A stretch of DNA of 39,968 nucleotides from Parcubacteria group bacterium (lineage in GTDB: Bacteria > Patescibacteriota > Minisyncoccia > Portnoybacterales > UBA2143), in the NCBI GenBank assembly GCA_013203625.1, contig JABMPX010000016.1, positions 1-39,968 of the forward strand. Reading direction: 5' to 3'. Shown here one piece after another: positions 1-9,357 of this stretch. The translations under genes were made by a program, and so were the position numbers. The notes beneath the pieces were generated by a model. It made no database searches. It was not told the DNA's origin and saw only the letters and a program-made list of their open reading frames with translations. Position 1 is the first letter of the stretch. The number at the start of each line of letters is the position of its first letter.

Positions 1-1
1 T

Positions 2-2771
2 GCTACTACTACAGGAAGCCATTATATTGGCGCTGACCTTGGAGTATTAGGCAATGCTTCAACAACTGGATGGTTAAATATTGACCAGTATTTAGTAGTT
101 AGCCAATATGGTCAGTTTAACAATGTTACAACCACAGATTCTATCTTTTCAGGCGGTTATACCACTTCTACAGGAGGCTTTTATACACAGGCAGACATTG
201 AAGCAGGCAACAATCTGCTTATCAGAGGAAACTCAACTACTACTGGTTCATATTACATAGGAGGAACCGCCTCAACAACAGAATTATTTGTTCAAGGAGA
301 CGGGCATATTGGAGGCAATCTGACCTCTGACGGAACTCTTGATATTTTAGGAATAACAACATTAGCAAGTAACCTTCAAGTAAACGCTAGCGCAACAACA
401 ACTGGTTCATTAAACATAAATGGCGACTTCTTAACAGATGGAACAGGAAGTTTTGCCAGCGCAAAACTCTTTATTGACTCATCAGGCAACCTTACAACCA
501 CAGGATACGCATCATCCACAACCGGTCTATTTACGCAGGCAAACATTGAAGCAGGCAGTGATCTGCTTATTAGAGGAAACTCAACAACTACTGGTTCATA
601 TTACATCGAAGGAACTGCCTCAACAACAGAACTATTTGTCCAGGGGATAGGTCATTTTGGAGGCAATCTTACAATAGATGGAACAATGTTCATAAACAAC
701 AATGCCACAACAACAGGAAGCTTCTCCATAGGAACATCAACACAATACTCTGTATTCACAATAGGTGATGATGGAGGATTAATGATAGATCTAAATGCAG
801 CTAATGCAACAACTACATTTGCAGATAATGTAGAAATAACAGGTAATCTTTCAGGAACATCTCCATTAAATATAACAGGAGGAGCTAATATTACAGGAGG
901 TAACGTTGGCATAGGAACAACCACTCCATTATCATTGTTTTCTTTACAAGGAACAGCAGGGAATTCAGATATCTTCACTATTGCAAGTTCAACCGGCGCC
1001 AACTTATTAACAATTAGCCATGACGGTAATATTGGCATTGGAACAACCAGCCCAGGAGCTTTATTAGATATTTACAGAGAATCAGGAGGAACAGAGAATT
1101 TATTCCAAATTGGAACATCTACTGATACAGATATATTTGTAATTAAGAGCGATGGTAAATTAGGAATAGGTACAACCTCTCCTTTATCAACATTGTCAAT
1201 CCAGGGAATATCCGGCTCTTCTGACATATTCACTATTGCCAGTTCAACAGGCACTAATTTATTGACAGTTAGCCATGGCGGCAACATCGGAATCGGGAAC
1301 AACAAGTCCAAGTGCCTTGCTTGACATTTACAGGGACGCAGGAGGTACAGAAACATTATTCCAAGTCGGAACATCAACAGACACTGATACATTTGTAATC
1401 AAGAGCAATGGCATGCTTGGAATAGGCACAACCTCTCCTTTATCAACATTGTCTATTCAAGGAATATCCGGCTCTTCTGATATATTTGCTATTGCCAGTT
1501 CAACCGGCGCCAACTTATTGACAGTTAGCCATGGCGGCAACGTCGGCATTGGTACAACAACACCAAAATACAATTTAGTTATCAATGGAACAACTGATAG
1601 TTTGTTTCAAATAGCTACTTCTACTAATCAGAAAATAATGATTATTGATAGCAATGGGAATATCGGAATTGGGACAGCATCGCCAAGTTCAAAGTTAGAA
1701 GTCGTTGGTGATATTAAAGCTTCTGGAGATATAACTGGAAGTTTACAAGGCAATAGAAACGCTATTATAAATGGTGACTTCAACATCTGGCAGCGGGGGA
1801 CGAGCTTTGCTGCGATGGCAGATAATATATACCATACTGACAGGTTCAAATATAGTAAAGTTGGTACTATGGTTCATACTGTTTCAAAGGATACAGATGT
1901 TCCAACCCAGGCCGAATCAGATCATTTGAGCAATTATTCACTCAAATATGATGTAACTACTGCTGATGCAGATATTGCAGCAACAGATGAGCTACATATT
2001 TTTCATGTTATAGAAGGATACAATTTTGCACCTTTTATGGGCAAGACCGCAACTCTAAGTTTTTGGGTAAAAGCAGTAAAAACTGGAATTTACTGTGTAA
2101 CGTTTCGAAATAGTGGATTAGATAGGAGCTACCTGGTTGAATATACGATAAATTCGGCAAGTACTTGGGAAAAGAAAACTATTACACTAACCTTCTCTGA
2201 TTCAGGAGGAACGTGGAATTATACAAATGGAATAGGACTTAAAATAGGGTGGACTTTAGCTATTGGTTCAAATCATCATGATTCCGCAGATACCTGGTTG
2301 TCTGCCAGCAAAATGGGAACCTCCAACCAAGTAAACGGAGCAGACTCTACTGACAACAACTTCTGGCTAGCCCAGGTACAGTTTGAACTTGGAAGCGTAG
2401 CTACTGACTTTGAGTATAGGCAGTTCCAAGATGAACTGGCAAAGTGTCAGAGGTATTTCTTCAAGTCTTATGACTACGATGTTGCTCCTGGAACGGCTGA
2501 TGCAAATGGGATGACAATGACAGGTATTTTAGCTTTAGGAGCGATAGTACATGAAAGATATCATAGTGCACATTATCCAGAAATGAGAACTAATCCAACG
2601 ATTGTATTATATGATGCGGCAGGGAATTCTGGAAAGGTATCTACAGGAGCAGGGGATAATCAGGCAGGAACGTCACACAGCATAGGGTGCAAAGGATTTT
2701 ATGTGAGTGCCAGTGACGCAGACACCAATGTTATTTTACGGTTTCATTACACAGCATCAGCAGGACTATAA
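2..2771 (+). CDS. Repetitive phage-tail-fibre-like / adhesin protein, 5' truncated, with an apparent frameshift near 1295-1297
   Basis: Frame 2 is open from position 2 to the stop at 1322-1324 (...TTTGSHYIGADLGVLG...); the homologous repeat continues in the 1275-2771 frame. Repeated GNVGIGTTSP and STTGSYYIGGTASTTELFVQG motifs; C-terminal AIINGDFNIWQRGTSF...TDRF motif typical of phage tail-fibre-like proteins. Confidence 0.75.
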
Positions 2772-2808
2772 AGGAGAACAAATGCATAAACTAACAAAAA
2801 AATAAAAA

Positions 2809-3042
2809 ATGAAAAAAATAATAAAAAATCACAAAAAGATCTATTACTCAATACTTACTGTTAGTATTTTATCAGCAGTTTTGTTTTTTTCTTTTTCTAT
2901 TCTTGATGTTCGAGCTTCTTCTGATTACCAGACATCTGCGGCTAATGCTGTGGCAGGCGTGGGGGAAGGATTGATTGATTCTATAACTAAAAAAGTTGAT
3001 ACAGCAACAGCAAATATATCAGATTCAATAAGCAATTATTAA
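2809..3042 (+). CDS. Small secreted/membrane protein, possibly C-terminally frameshifted
   Basis: 77-aa ORF with N-terminal signal/TM segment; the -1 frame downstream continues as ...LLKRIFGIEEEPITEEPLPTEEEPTTTE to a stop at 3120-3122. Confidence 0.5.
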   Translation: MKKIIKNHKKIYYSILTVSILSAVLFFSFSILDVRASSDYQTSAANAVAGVGEGLIDSITKKVDTATANISDSISNY

Positions 3043-3150
3043 AAAGAATATTCGGAATTGAGGAAGAACCAATAACAGAAGAACCATTACCAACTGAAGA
3101 GGAACCAACTACCACAGAATAAAAAAAATATCATGAAAATGTATTTTAAT

Positions 3151-3170
3151 AAAGGGACAATAAAGTCCCT
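3151..3170 (+). terminator. Hairpin AAGGGAC-AATAAA-GTCCCTT
   Basis: Perfect 7-bp stem after the 2809 ORF; weak U tract. Confidence 0.4.
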
Positions 3171-3343
3171 TAGATAAAATAGGATAGAGTTATGAAAAAA
3201 AACACTAAGAAACTGCCTATTAACTTGTCCTTATTAATTTTAAACTATCCCACTATGCCACTTGGCTTAAATGAGCTGAAAATAGCGGGGTTTTGTTATT
3301 AAAGCTTGACCATTATAAGCAATTGGAATAAAATGAGAGAGAT

Positions 3344-4348
3344 ATGAATAAGAAAAAACCAGAGGAGGAAAAAGACAAAAAAATCAAGATTTTAGAGGCA
3401 ACAGTTGATGAAATAAAAGGCCGTTTTGGCGATGGCGCAATTATGAAATTAGGCGATGCAAAACATGTTGATGTTGACGCTATTCCTACTGGTTCTATTT
3501 CTCTGGACTTGGCTTTAGGAGTAGGAGGAATGCCTAAAGGACGAGTTATTGAAATTTTTGGGCCTGAATCAGGAGGCAAAACAACTTTGGCTCTTCATAT
3601 TGTTGCTGAAGCGCAAAAAAGAGGCGGTTTAGCCGCTTTTATTGACGCAGAACATGCTTTAGATCCGGAATATGCCCAAAAAATAGGTGTAAAAATTAAT
3701 GACTTGTTTATTTCCCAGCCAGATACTGGAGAACAGGCATTAGAAATTTTGGAAAGCTTGGTTAAATCAAGCGCGATTGATGTAGTGGTTATTGATTCAG
3801 TAGCTGCTTTGACTCCAAGAGCGGAAATTGAAGGCGAAATGGGACAGCATCATATTGGTTTGCAGGCGCGTTTAATGAGCCAGGCATTAAGAAAGCTCAC
3901 CGCTATTGTTGCCAAAAGCAATACCACAGTTATTTTTATTAACCAGATTAGGATTAAAATTGGCGTAATGTTTGGGAACCCAGAAGATACGCCGGGTGGC
4001 AAGGCATTAAAGTTTTATTCATCTGTTCGGCTGGAGCTGCGGCGTTCTGCGCAGATTAAACAAGGAGACCAGATTATTGGCAATAGGATAAAGGCAAAAG
4101 TTGTTAAGAATAAAGTGGCAGCGCCGTTTAGACAGACCGAATTTGATATTTTTTACAATGAAGGCATTTCTCGATTGGCTGATATTATAAATACTGGGTT
4201 GAATATGGGGATTGTTAGCAGGTCTGGGGCGTGGTTTAATTATAAGAAGGAAAAACTTGGACAGGGTATAGAGGGAGCTAAAAAATACTTAAAAGAAAAT
4301 CCCCGTTTAACAACGGAGATTATTAAGGAGATTAAGAAAGTGGTCTAA
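3344..4348 (+). CDS. recA: Recombinase RecA
   Basis: [13 protein letters not shown] Walker [42 protein letters not shown]. Confidence 0.97.
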   Translation: MNKKKPEEEKDKKIKILEATVDEIKGRFGDGAIMKLGDAKHVDVDAIPTGSISLDLALGVGGMPKGRVIEIFGPESGGKTTLALHIVAEAQKRGGLAAFIDAEHALDPEYAQKIGVKINDLFISQPDTGEQALEILESLVKSSAIDVVVIDSVAALTPRAEIEGEMGQHHIGLQARLMSQALRKLTAIVAKSNTTVIFINQIRIKIGVMFGNPEDTPGGKALKFYSSVRLELRRSAQIKQGDQIIGNRIKAKVVKNKVAAPFRQTEFDIFYNEGISRLADIINTGLNMGIVSRSGAWFNYKKEKLGQGIEGAKKYLKENPRLTTEIIKEIKKVV

Positions 4349-4430
4349 TATTGAATTTAAAGCTTCGAAAACAAATTTTAAAATCGCTTATCCCTACCCT
4401 CGCTTTGCTCGGGCGCGCGCCCACACCTAC

Positions 4431-4524
4431 GATTTAAAAATTTATTTTCTTCGCTTTTTTAATCGTTCGCTTCTAACAAAATCTAAAAATTTATTTTCTT
4501 CGTTTTTTTAAGCGCTCGCTTCTA
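4431..4524. repeat. Two-copy imperfect tandem repeat, period about 49 bp
   Basis: AAAAATTTATTTTCTTCG[C/T]TTTTTTAA..CG.TCGCTTCTA occurs twice between convergent recA and rpsR. Confidence 0.7.
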
Positions 4525-4534
4525 TTTACTTTCT

Positions 4535-4735
4535 TTACTTCCTAGTAAATGCTAGAAGGCCCATAACACGGGCTTTTTTTATTGCTTTAGATAGCTTTCG
4601 TTGATGCTTAGCGCAAACATTAGTTCTTCTTGGCGAGATTATTTTTGCCTGGCCAGAAATAAACTGATTCAGTAAATCAGTATTTTGGTAATCAATTTCT
4701 TGTATTTTTTGCTGGCAAAAGTAACAAGGTTTCAT
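4535..4735 (-). CDS. rpsR: Ribosomal protein bS18
   Basis: 66 aa; CYFC...IDYQNTDLLNQFISGQAKIISPRRTNVCAKHQRKLSKAIKKARVMGLLAF. Confidence 0.95.
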   Translation of the reverse strand: MKPCYFCQQKIQEIDYQNTDLLNQFISGQAKIISPRRTNVCAKHQRKLSKAIKKARVMGLLAFTRK

Positions 4736-4850
4736 ATTAATTTGAAATTTACAATTTAAAATTTGAATTGAATTTTTAATGAATTAATTATCTAATTTTA
4801 AATTAAAAGATTAAAAATTGATTAAAAATTTCAAATTTCAAATTTCAAAT

Positions 4851-5396
4851 TTAGAAGGGTATATTCTTCACGTCAACTCCTGGTTTTTCTTCAGAAGATG
4901 TATTTTTTTCTGGAGTTTCTGCTTCTTGATTTTCAATTAATTCTTCAGCTTCAATAATTGGAATTTCCCCGACGTCTTTTGAGTCGGGATCCCGACCTCC
5001 GATGCTTTGATCGGAGTCCGCACCAGAGCGTCGGACTTGCGTTGGGGCTTCTTGATCCTGTCTGGAGCCGGCTCTTGGCCCCATTTGCATAGATTCCATA
5101 ATTATTTCAGTCCTATATCTTTTAACACCGTCTTGTCCTTCCCAATTGCTGGTTTGGATGCGGCCTTCAACCAAGATTAGCGTGCCTTTTTTTAGGTATT
5201 TGGAACAGATATCAGCCAATTTGCCAAACGCAACAACATTATGAAATTCAGCTTTTTCTTGCTTATTGCCTTGCTGGTCAGTATAGTATCTATTACTGGC
5301 TACGCCAAAATTGGCTACTTGCTGGCCGCTTGGCAAGCTTCTAATTTCTGGATCTCGGGTTAAATTTCCTGCAATAATTGCTTTATTAAAATTCAT
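4851..5396 (-). CDS. ssb: Single-stranded DNA-binding protein
   Basis: MNFNKAIIAGNLTRDPEIRSLPSGQQVANFGVASNR...; C-terminal IPF; position between rpsF and rpsR. Confidence 0.95.
   Translation of the reverse strand: MNFNKAIIAGNLTRDPEIRSLPSGQQVANFGVASNRYYTDQQGNKQEKAEFHNVVAFGKLADICSKYLKKGTLILVEGRIQTSNWEGQDGVKRYRTEIIMESMQMGPRAGSRQDQEAPTQVRRSGADSDQSIGGRDPDSKDVGEIPIIEAEELIENQEAETPEKNTSSEEKPGVDVKNIPF
4967..5047. repeat. GC-rich multi-hairpin palindromic element inside ssb
   Basis: CCCGAC/GTCGGG, CCGAT/ATCGG and GTCCG/CGGAC hairpins with an outer CCCCGACG/CGTTGGGG pairing; read in frame as QVRRSGADSDQSIGGRDPDSKDVGE. Confidence 0.7.
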
Positions 5397-5404
5397 AATT
5401 ATTA

Positions 5405-5470
5405 TGTCATCCTGAACGAAGTGAAGGATCTAAAAGATAGAGATTCTTCGCCTGCTGGCTCAGAATGACA
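5405..5470. repeat. Interspersed element TGTCATCCTGAACGAAGTGAAGGATCT...CTGGCTCAGAATGACA
   Basis: Terminal inverted repeats TGTCAT(C/T)CTGA..; of a type common in many bacterial genomes; intergenic between ssb and rpsF. Confidence 0.7.
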
Positions 5471-5475
5471 ATGGG

Positions 5476-5958
5476 CTATTCGTTTAATATTTCGTCTAAT
5501 TTTTTGTCTAATTCTTTTATTTTAACTTTTCTTTCTTTTTCTGGAGCTTTTTCTTTTGTATATCTGAATACTAATGGTTCAATTTTATCAATCATTTTAG
5601 GATCAATAGCTTCTTTAGTTAGTTTGGATTTTATTTTTTCTTTATTTTCCTTAGGTTGTTTTTGAATAGTAATTAAATAACGGATGATGTTTTTTTTCAG
5701 ATTTAATTGCTGGCAAAGTTTATTCGTTTCTGAAACAGGCAAAAGGAAATTTAAATTCAAATAAAAGGCCTCTTGGTGTTTTTTAATTTTATAAGGCAAA
5801 GTCTTTTTAATAGGACCGCTTAATGTTCCTTCTTGAACAGATCCATTGTTATCAATGATTATCTGTTTTAATTTCTGTATAAATTCGTCTAGTTTTTCCT
5901 GTTTAAGCAGAGGAGAAAGAAAACAAGTTAATTGGTATGATTTATTTTCTTTATTCAT
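5476..5958 (-). CDS. rpsF: Ribosomal protein bS6 with extended C-terminus
   Basis: YQLTCFLSPLL...GSVQEGTLSGPIKKTLPYKIKKHQEAFYLNLNF; operon with ssb-rpsR. Confidence 0.88.
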   Translation of the reverse strand: MNKENKSYQLTCFLSPLLKQEKLDEFIQKLKQIIIDNNGSVQEGTLSGPIKKTLPYKIKKHQEAFYLNLNFLLPVSETNKLCQQLNLKKNIIRYLITIQKQPKENKEKIKSKLTKEAIDPKMIDKIEPLVFRYTKEKAPEKERKVKIKELDKKLDEILNE

Positions 5959-6033
5959 GCTAATAGATTAGCAGAGGAGGCAGAAGAGGTCAAGAGATAG
6001 AAGTTATAAGGTAAAGCAATTGCTTTTACCTTA

Positions 6034-6909
6034 TTAAAGATACCCTCTGGCGAATTCCTGGCCAGTCATTGGTTTTTTGCCTGCTGGTTGAACTAATTCT
6101 AAAAGTAAATAACCCTTTTTAGTTTTAATTGCTGCTTTATCTTGCTGATTAACTGCCTTAGCTTTTAGAATTTTCACTCTTTTTTCATTAAAGATAGCCC
6201 ATGTTCCTGGCCAAGGATAAAAAGCTCTAATCATTCTTTCTATTTGTTTGGCATTTTGCTTCCAATCAATTTGACCGTCTTGCCTGGTGAATATTTTTGT
6301 ATAAGTTGCCTTATTATGGTCTTGAGAGATTGGCTTAATTTTGCTTTGGACATACTGTGGCAGGGTTTTAATAAGCAAGTTAGATGTTTTTTCAGATAAT
6401 TTTTCTTCTAAAGTTTGGCAATTATCATTATTGTCAATTGGAATTTGTTCTTGAACAATGATTGGGCCATGATCCATTTTTTCATCCATAAGCATAATAG
6501 TTATGCCAGTTAGTTCTTCTCCTTTTAAAATAGCGGTTTGAATAGGCGAAGGTCCGCGATATTTAGGCAGAAGAGATGGATGGAGATTAAGACATCCAAG
6601 TTTGGGAATATCTAGTATATTTTTAGGAATTATTTGGCTGTAATCTGCAGTAATTATTAAATCAGGAAATAAATCTGCAATCTGAGATTCAAAATTAGAA
6701 ATTTTTTCTGGCTGGGAAACAGATAGATTATATTTAATAGCGATTTGTTTAATTGGCGGAGGAGTTATTTCTTGTTTCCGGCCAGCTGGTTTGTCTGGCG
6801 CAGTAATAACAGTGATTATTTTATAATCACTGTTAATTAATTTCTCTAGAATTGGAACAGCAAATTGGCCAGTGCCTATGAAGATTATTTTAGGGTTTAA
6901 ATTGGTCAT
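6034..6909 (-). CDS. fmt: Methionyl-tRNA formyltransferase
   Basis: IIFIGTGQFAVPILEKL..., LNLHPSLLPKYRGPSPIQTAILKGEELTGITIMLMDEKMDHGPI. Confidence 0.95.
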   Translation of the reverse strand: MTNLNPKIIFIGTGQFAVPILEKLINSDYKIITVITAPDKPAGRKQEITPPPIKQIAIKYNLSVSQPEKISNFESQIADLFPDLIITADYSQIIPKNILDIPKLGCLNLHPSLLPKYRGPSPIQTAILKGEELTGITIMLMDEKMDHGPIIVQEQIPIDNNDNCQTLEEKLSEKTSNLLIKTLPQYVQSKIKPISQDHNKATYTKIFTRQDGQIDWKQNAKQIERMIRAFYPWPGTWAIFNEKRVKILKAKAVNQQDKAAIKTKKGYLLLELVQPAGKKPMTGQEFARGYL

Positions 6910-6923
6910 AATTATAAGTAATT

Positions 6924-6987
6924 ATAAGGACAGTCCTTGAAATGACATCCTTTTGCATAAGGATGTAATTTCAAGGACTGTCCTTAT
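6924..6987. repeat. 64-bp REPIN-like nested palindrome, copy 1
   Basis: ATAAGGACAGTCCTTGAAATGACATCCTTTTGCATAAGGATGTAATTTCAAGGACTGTCCTTAT; near-perfect inverted repeat, ends carry the sub-palindrome AAGGAC-A-GTCCTT; contains the def stop codon. Confidence 0.9.
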
Positions 6988-7432
6988 GATCCCTATGGTC
7001 TATAATCAAAATGCCGTTTAAATGGTCAATTTCGTGCTGGATAACACGCGCAAAAACGTCCTTTGCTTTTATCTTAACAACTTTGCCAATAATGTTTATT
7101 GCTTGAGCTGTTATTTTAACGGATCGTTCAACTGGAACGATTGTATTGGGCAAGCTTAAGCATCCTTCCTGCGTTGTTTCTTTTTTTCGGGAAAATTTTT
7201 TTATTTCAGGATTGATTAAGGCAAAAGCTTTTTCATTTTCATTTGGCTGAACAACAATGATGCGAAGCGATTTATTCACTTGAGGCGCTGCCAAGCCAAT
7301 ATTAGTTGGATCTGATTCCACTATCTGCCTCATATCCAAAATTAGCTGTTTGATTTCAGCGTTTATTTTATTGACTTTTTTAGCTTTTTGTCTTAGAATT
7401 GGATTATCTTGACCGGTTTGAATTAGAAGCAT
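6971..7432 (-). CDS. def: Peptide deformylase
   Basis: IGLAAPQVNKSLRIIVV, EGCLSLP, HEIDHLNGILIIDH motifs. Confidence 0.95.
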   Translation of the reverse strand: MLLIQTGQDNPILRQKAKKVNKINAEIKQLILDMRQIVESDPTNIGLAAPQVNKSLRIIVVQPNENEKAFALINPEIKKFSRKKETTQEGCLSLPNTIVPVERSVKITAQAINIIGKVVKIKAKDVFARVIQHEIDHLNGILIIDHRDHKDSP

Positions 7433-7475
7433 ATGTTTGTTTTTTAAAAATCATTTAATAAAGGAGGGTAGGATA

Positions 7476-7670
7476 ATGGAAGAAAAAATGATGGCATTGA
7501 TTGATTTGAAATGCGGCTGTCGTGGCAAATGCATAGAAGGGAAAGAAACAGGGCAATTATTGCCTATAGGCGGGAAGAATCAAGTTGATTTTAATTGTCG
7601 TGGTTGTCTTTCTCTGACAATAGGAAAAATAATTCATTTTGGTGATAATTTGAAGGTTAGCGTGGATTAG
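7476..7670 (+). CDS. Small Cys-rich (putative zinc-binding) protein
   Basis: AGGAGGGTAGGATA before ATG 7476; CGCRGKC...CRGC motif. Confidence 0.6.
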   Translation: MEEKMMALIDLKCGCRGKCIEGKETGQLLPIGGKNQVDFNCRGCLSLTIGKIIHFGDNLKVSVD

Positions 7671-7686
7671 AAAGGAGGTGAGATAA

Positions 7687-7965
7687 ATGGAATGGCAAGC
7701 AATTTGGCAAGTAATTACATCACTCTATCCGGTAGTTGTTATTTTTATTGTAATATTTTACTTATTTGTAGGAGGCACTTACGGACTTAGGCAAATAAGC
7801 AAAGACAAAGAAAGATATGGATATCGCTATGTTGGGAGAGTCAAGTTCATAAGCTGTTGTCAGGCATTCTTCATTATAATTACCTGGCTTCCAGCAGAAT
7901 CTATGAATCATTTTCTTTGTGGATTGTCTGGAGGAGAAAGTCCTTTTTTCGGAATAGATCTTTAA
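7687..7965 (+). CDS. Hypothetical membrane protein
   Basis: Strong SD AAAGGAGGTGAGATAAATG; one TM segment; followed by a hairpin terminator. Confidence 0.55.
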   Translation: MEWQAIWQVITSLYPVVVIFIVIFYLFVGGTYGLRQISKDKERYGYRYVGRVKFISCCQAFFIIITWLPAESMNHFLCGLSGGESPFFGIDL

Positions 7966-7972
7966 ACAAATC

Positions 7973-8010
7973 AGCTTCTGCGGAACAATTAGTTCTGCGG
8001 AAGCTTTTAT
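7973..8010 (+). terminator. Rho-independent terminator
   Basis: AGCTTCTGCGGAAC-AATTA-GTTCTGCGGAAGCT followed by TTTTATTTTAT. Confidence 0.75.
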
Positions 8011-8438
8011 TTTATAATCTTCCATTTTATATCTGTTTCTTTGCCAGCAAATTCTTTCCATTCGTTATCTTCTGCAATAACATACCATTTTTTTCGACTT
8101 CTTGACCAAATCATTGGTTGATTTCGGAAAAAAGGTTTTTTTACTATTTCTTTAGGTTTGAGCCGGTCCAATTCCAGCCATTTTTTAAACACTGTTTCAA
8201 TAGCATAATCCAGATTCCGCGATTTAGCCCATTTAGCCACTTTAGTAATGGCTTTTTTAGCTTCTTGGAGAGAACCAGCCAATTCTAAAAGCTGTTTGGC
8301 TGGTCTGGTGTATCTGGAATAAACTATTTTTCTTTTTTTAGCGTCATTTTTAATTTTATCCAAACTTAAACCTTTGGTTTTGAAATAATGATTAACAATT
8401 TTCTGAATTTCTGTTTCTTTTGTTTGTTTTTTAGGCAT
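8007..8438 (-). CDS. Conserved-looking hypothetical protein
   Basis: 143-aa ORF directly downstream of the radical SAM ORF, same strand. Confidence 0.6.
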   Translation of the reverse strand: MPKKQTKETEIQKIVNHYFKTKGLSLDKIKNDAKKRKIVYSRYTRPAKQLLELAGSLQEAKKAITKVAKWAKSRNLDYAIETVFKKWLELDRLKPKEIVKKPFFRNQPMIWSRSRKKWYVIAEDNEWKEFAGKETDIKWKIIK

Positions 8439-8440
8439 AA

Positions 8441-9322
8441 TTATATATTTCCTTTGTAAACATGTTTTAATCCGGTTTTTAAGCCGATTTGCTCGGCGTT
8501 TTCCAATTTTTCTAAAGAAGTGACTGGCAGATTTTTAAGTTTCCAGGATATTTCTGGAGAAAACCTGGAAATATGCCAAGGTGTTTCTGCGCCCAATTCT
8601 TTTTTAATAAATTGGGCGATTTTTTTCAGCATTTCTGTTTTATCAGTTAATCCAGGAATAATCAAGGTAGTTATTTCCAGCCAAATATTTTTTCTTTTTA
8701 GTTCTTTCAGATTTTCTAAGATTGGTTTTAGTTTGCCCCCACAGTATTTTTGATAAAAATTTTCTTCAAATGATTTTAAATCTACATTAGCTGCGTCAAG
8801 CTCGGGGATTATTAAATCTAGAGTTTGAGGACTCATAAATCCATTTGTCACCCAGATATTTTTTAGGCCCTTCTCTTTAGCTAATTTCATTGTTTTTAGG
8901 GCGTATTCTAAAAAAATTGTTGGTTCTGTGTATGTGTAGGAAATGCTTGGGCAATTATTATCTAATGCATTTTGGACAATTTTTTCTGGAGATAAAGTTT
9001 GTCCTAGGATTGGTTTATTGAGCTTTGGCGATTGTGAAATATCCCAATTCTGGCAGTTTTGACAAACAAAGTTGCAGCCAACTGTGGCTAAAGAAAGGGA
9101 ATAAGTGCCAGGCAAGAAATGATAAAGCGGTTTTTTTTCAATTGGATCAATATGCAAGGCAATTATTTTATCATAGACCAAAGAATAGAGTTTTCCGTTC
9201 TGATTTTCTTTAACTCCGCAAAGACCTCGTTGGTCTGGTAGTATAACGCAATAATGAGCGCAAGCTTGGCATTGCGCCTTTTTATCTGATAGTTTTTTAT
9301 AAAGAAGCGCTTGTTCCATCAC
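8441..9322 (-). CDS. AmmeMemoRadiSam-type radical SAM enzyme (AmrS-like)
   Basis: CQACAHYCVILPDQRGLCGVKENQNGKLYSLVY...GCNFVCQNCQNWDISQ. Confidence 0.88.
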   Translation of the reverse strand: MMEQALLYKKLSDKKAQCQACAHYCVILPDQRGLCGVKENQNGKLYSLVYDKIIALHIDPIEKKPLYHFLPGTYSLSLATVGCNFVCQNCQNWDISQSPKLNKPILGQTLSPEKIVQNALDNNCPSISYTYTEPTIFLEYALKTMKLAKEKGLKNIWVTNGFMSPQTLDLIIPELDAANVDLKSFEENFYQKYCGGKLKPILENLKELKRKNIWLEITTLIIPGLTDKTEMLKKIAQFIKKELGAETPWHISRFSPEISWKLKNLPVTSLEKLENAEQIGLKTGLKHVYKGNI

Positions 9323-9357
9323 TTTTAATTATACTCTTGCTTTGATATACTTCAAGT

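Noticed and set aside
438-650. 70-aa plus-strand ORF
   Set aside because: Out of frame with the continuous repeat-protein frame that is open from position 2.
652-1849. Minus-strand ORFs 652-1038, 1072-1392 and 1628-1849
   Set aside because: Antisense shadows of the repetitive adhesin.
4740-4850. Possible CRISPR-like or tandem repeat (ATTTCAA units)
   Set aside because: Low-complexity AT-rich repeats with no spacer structure; no cas genes in the window.
7762-8105. Overlapping ORFs 7762-8061 (minus) and 7857-8105 (plus)
   Set aside because: Overlap better-supported ORFs and a terminator; no motifs.
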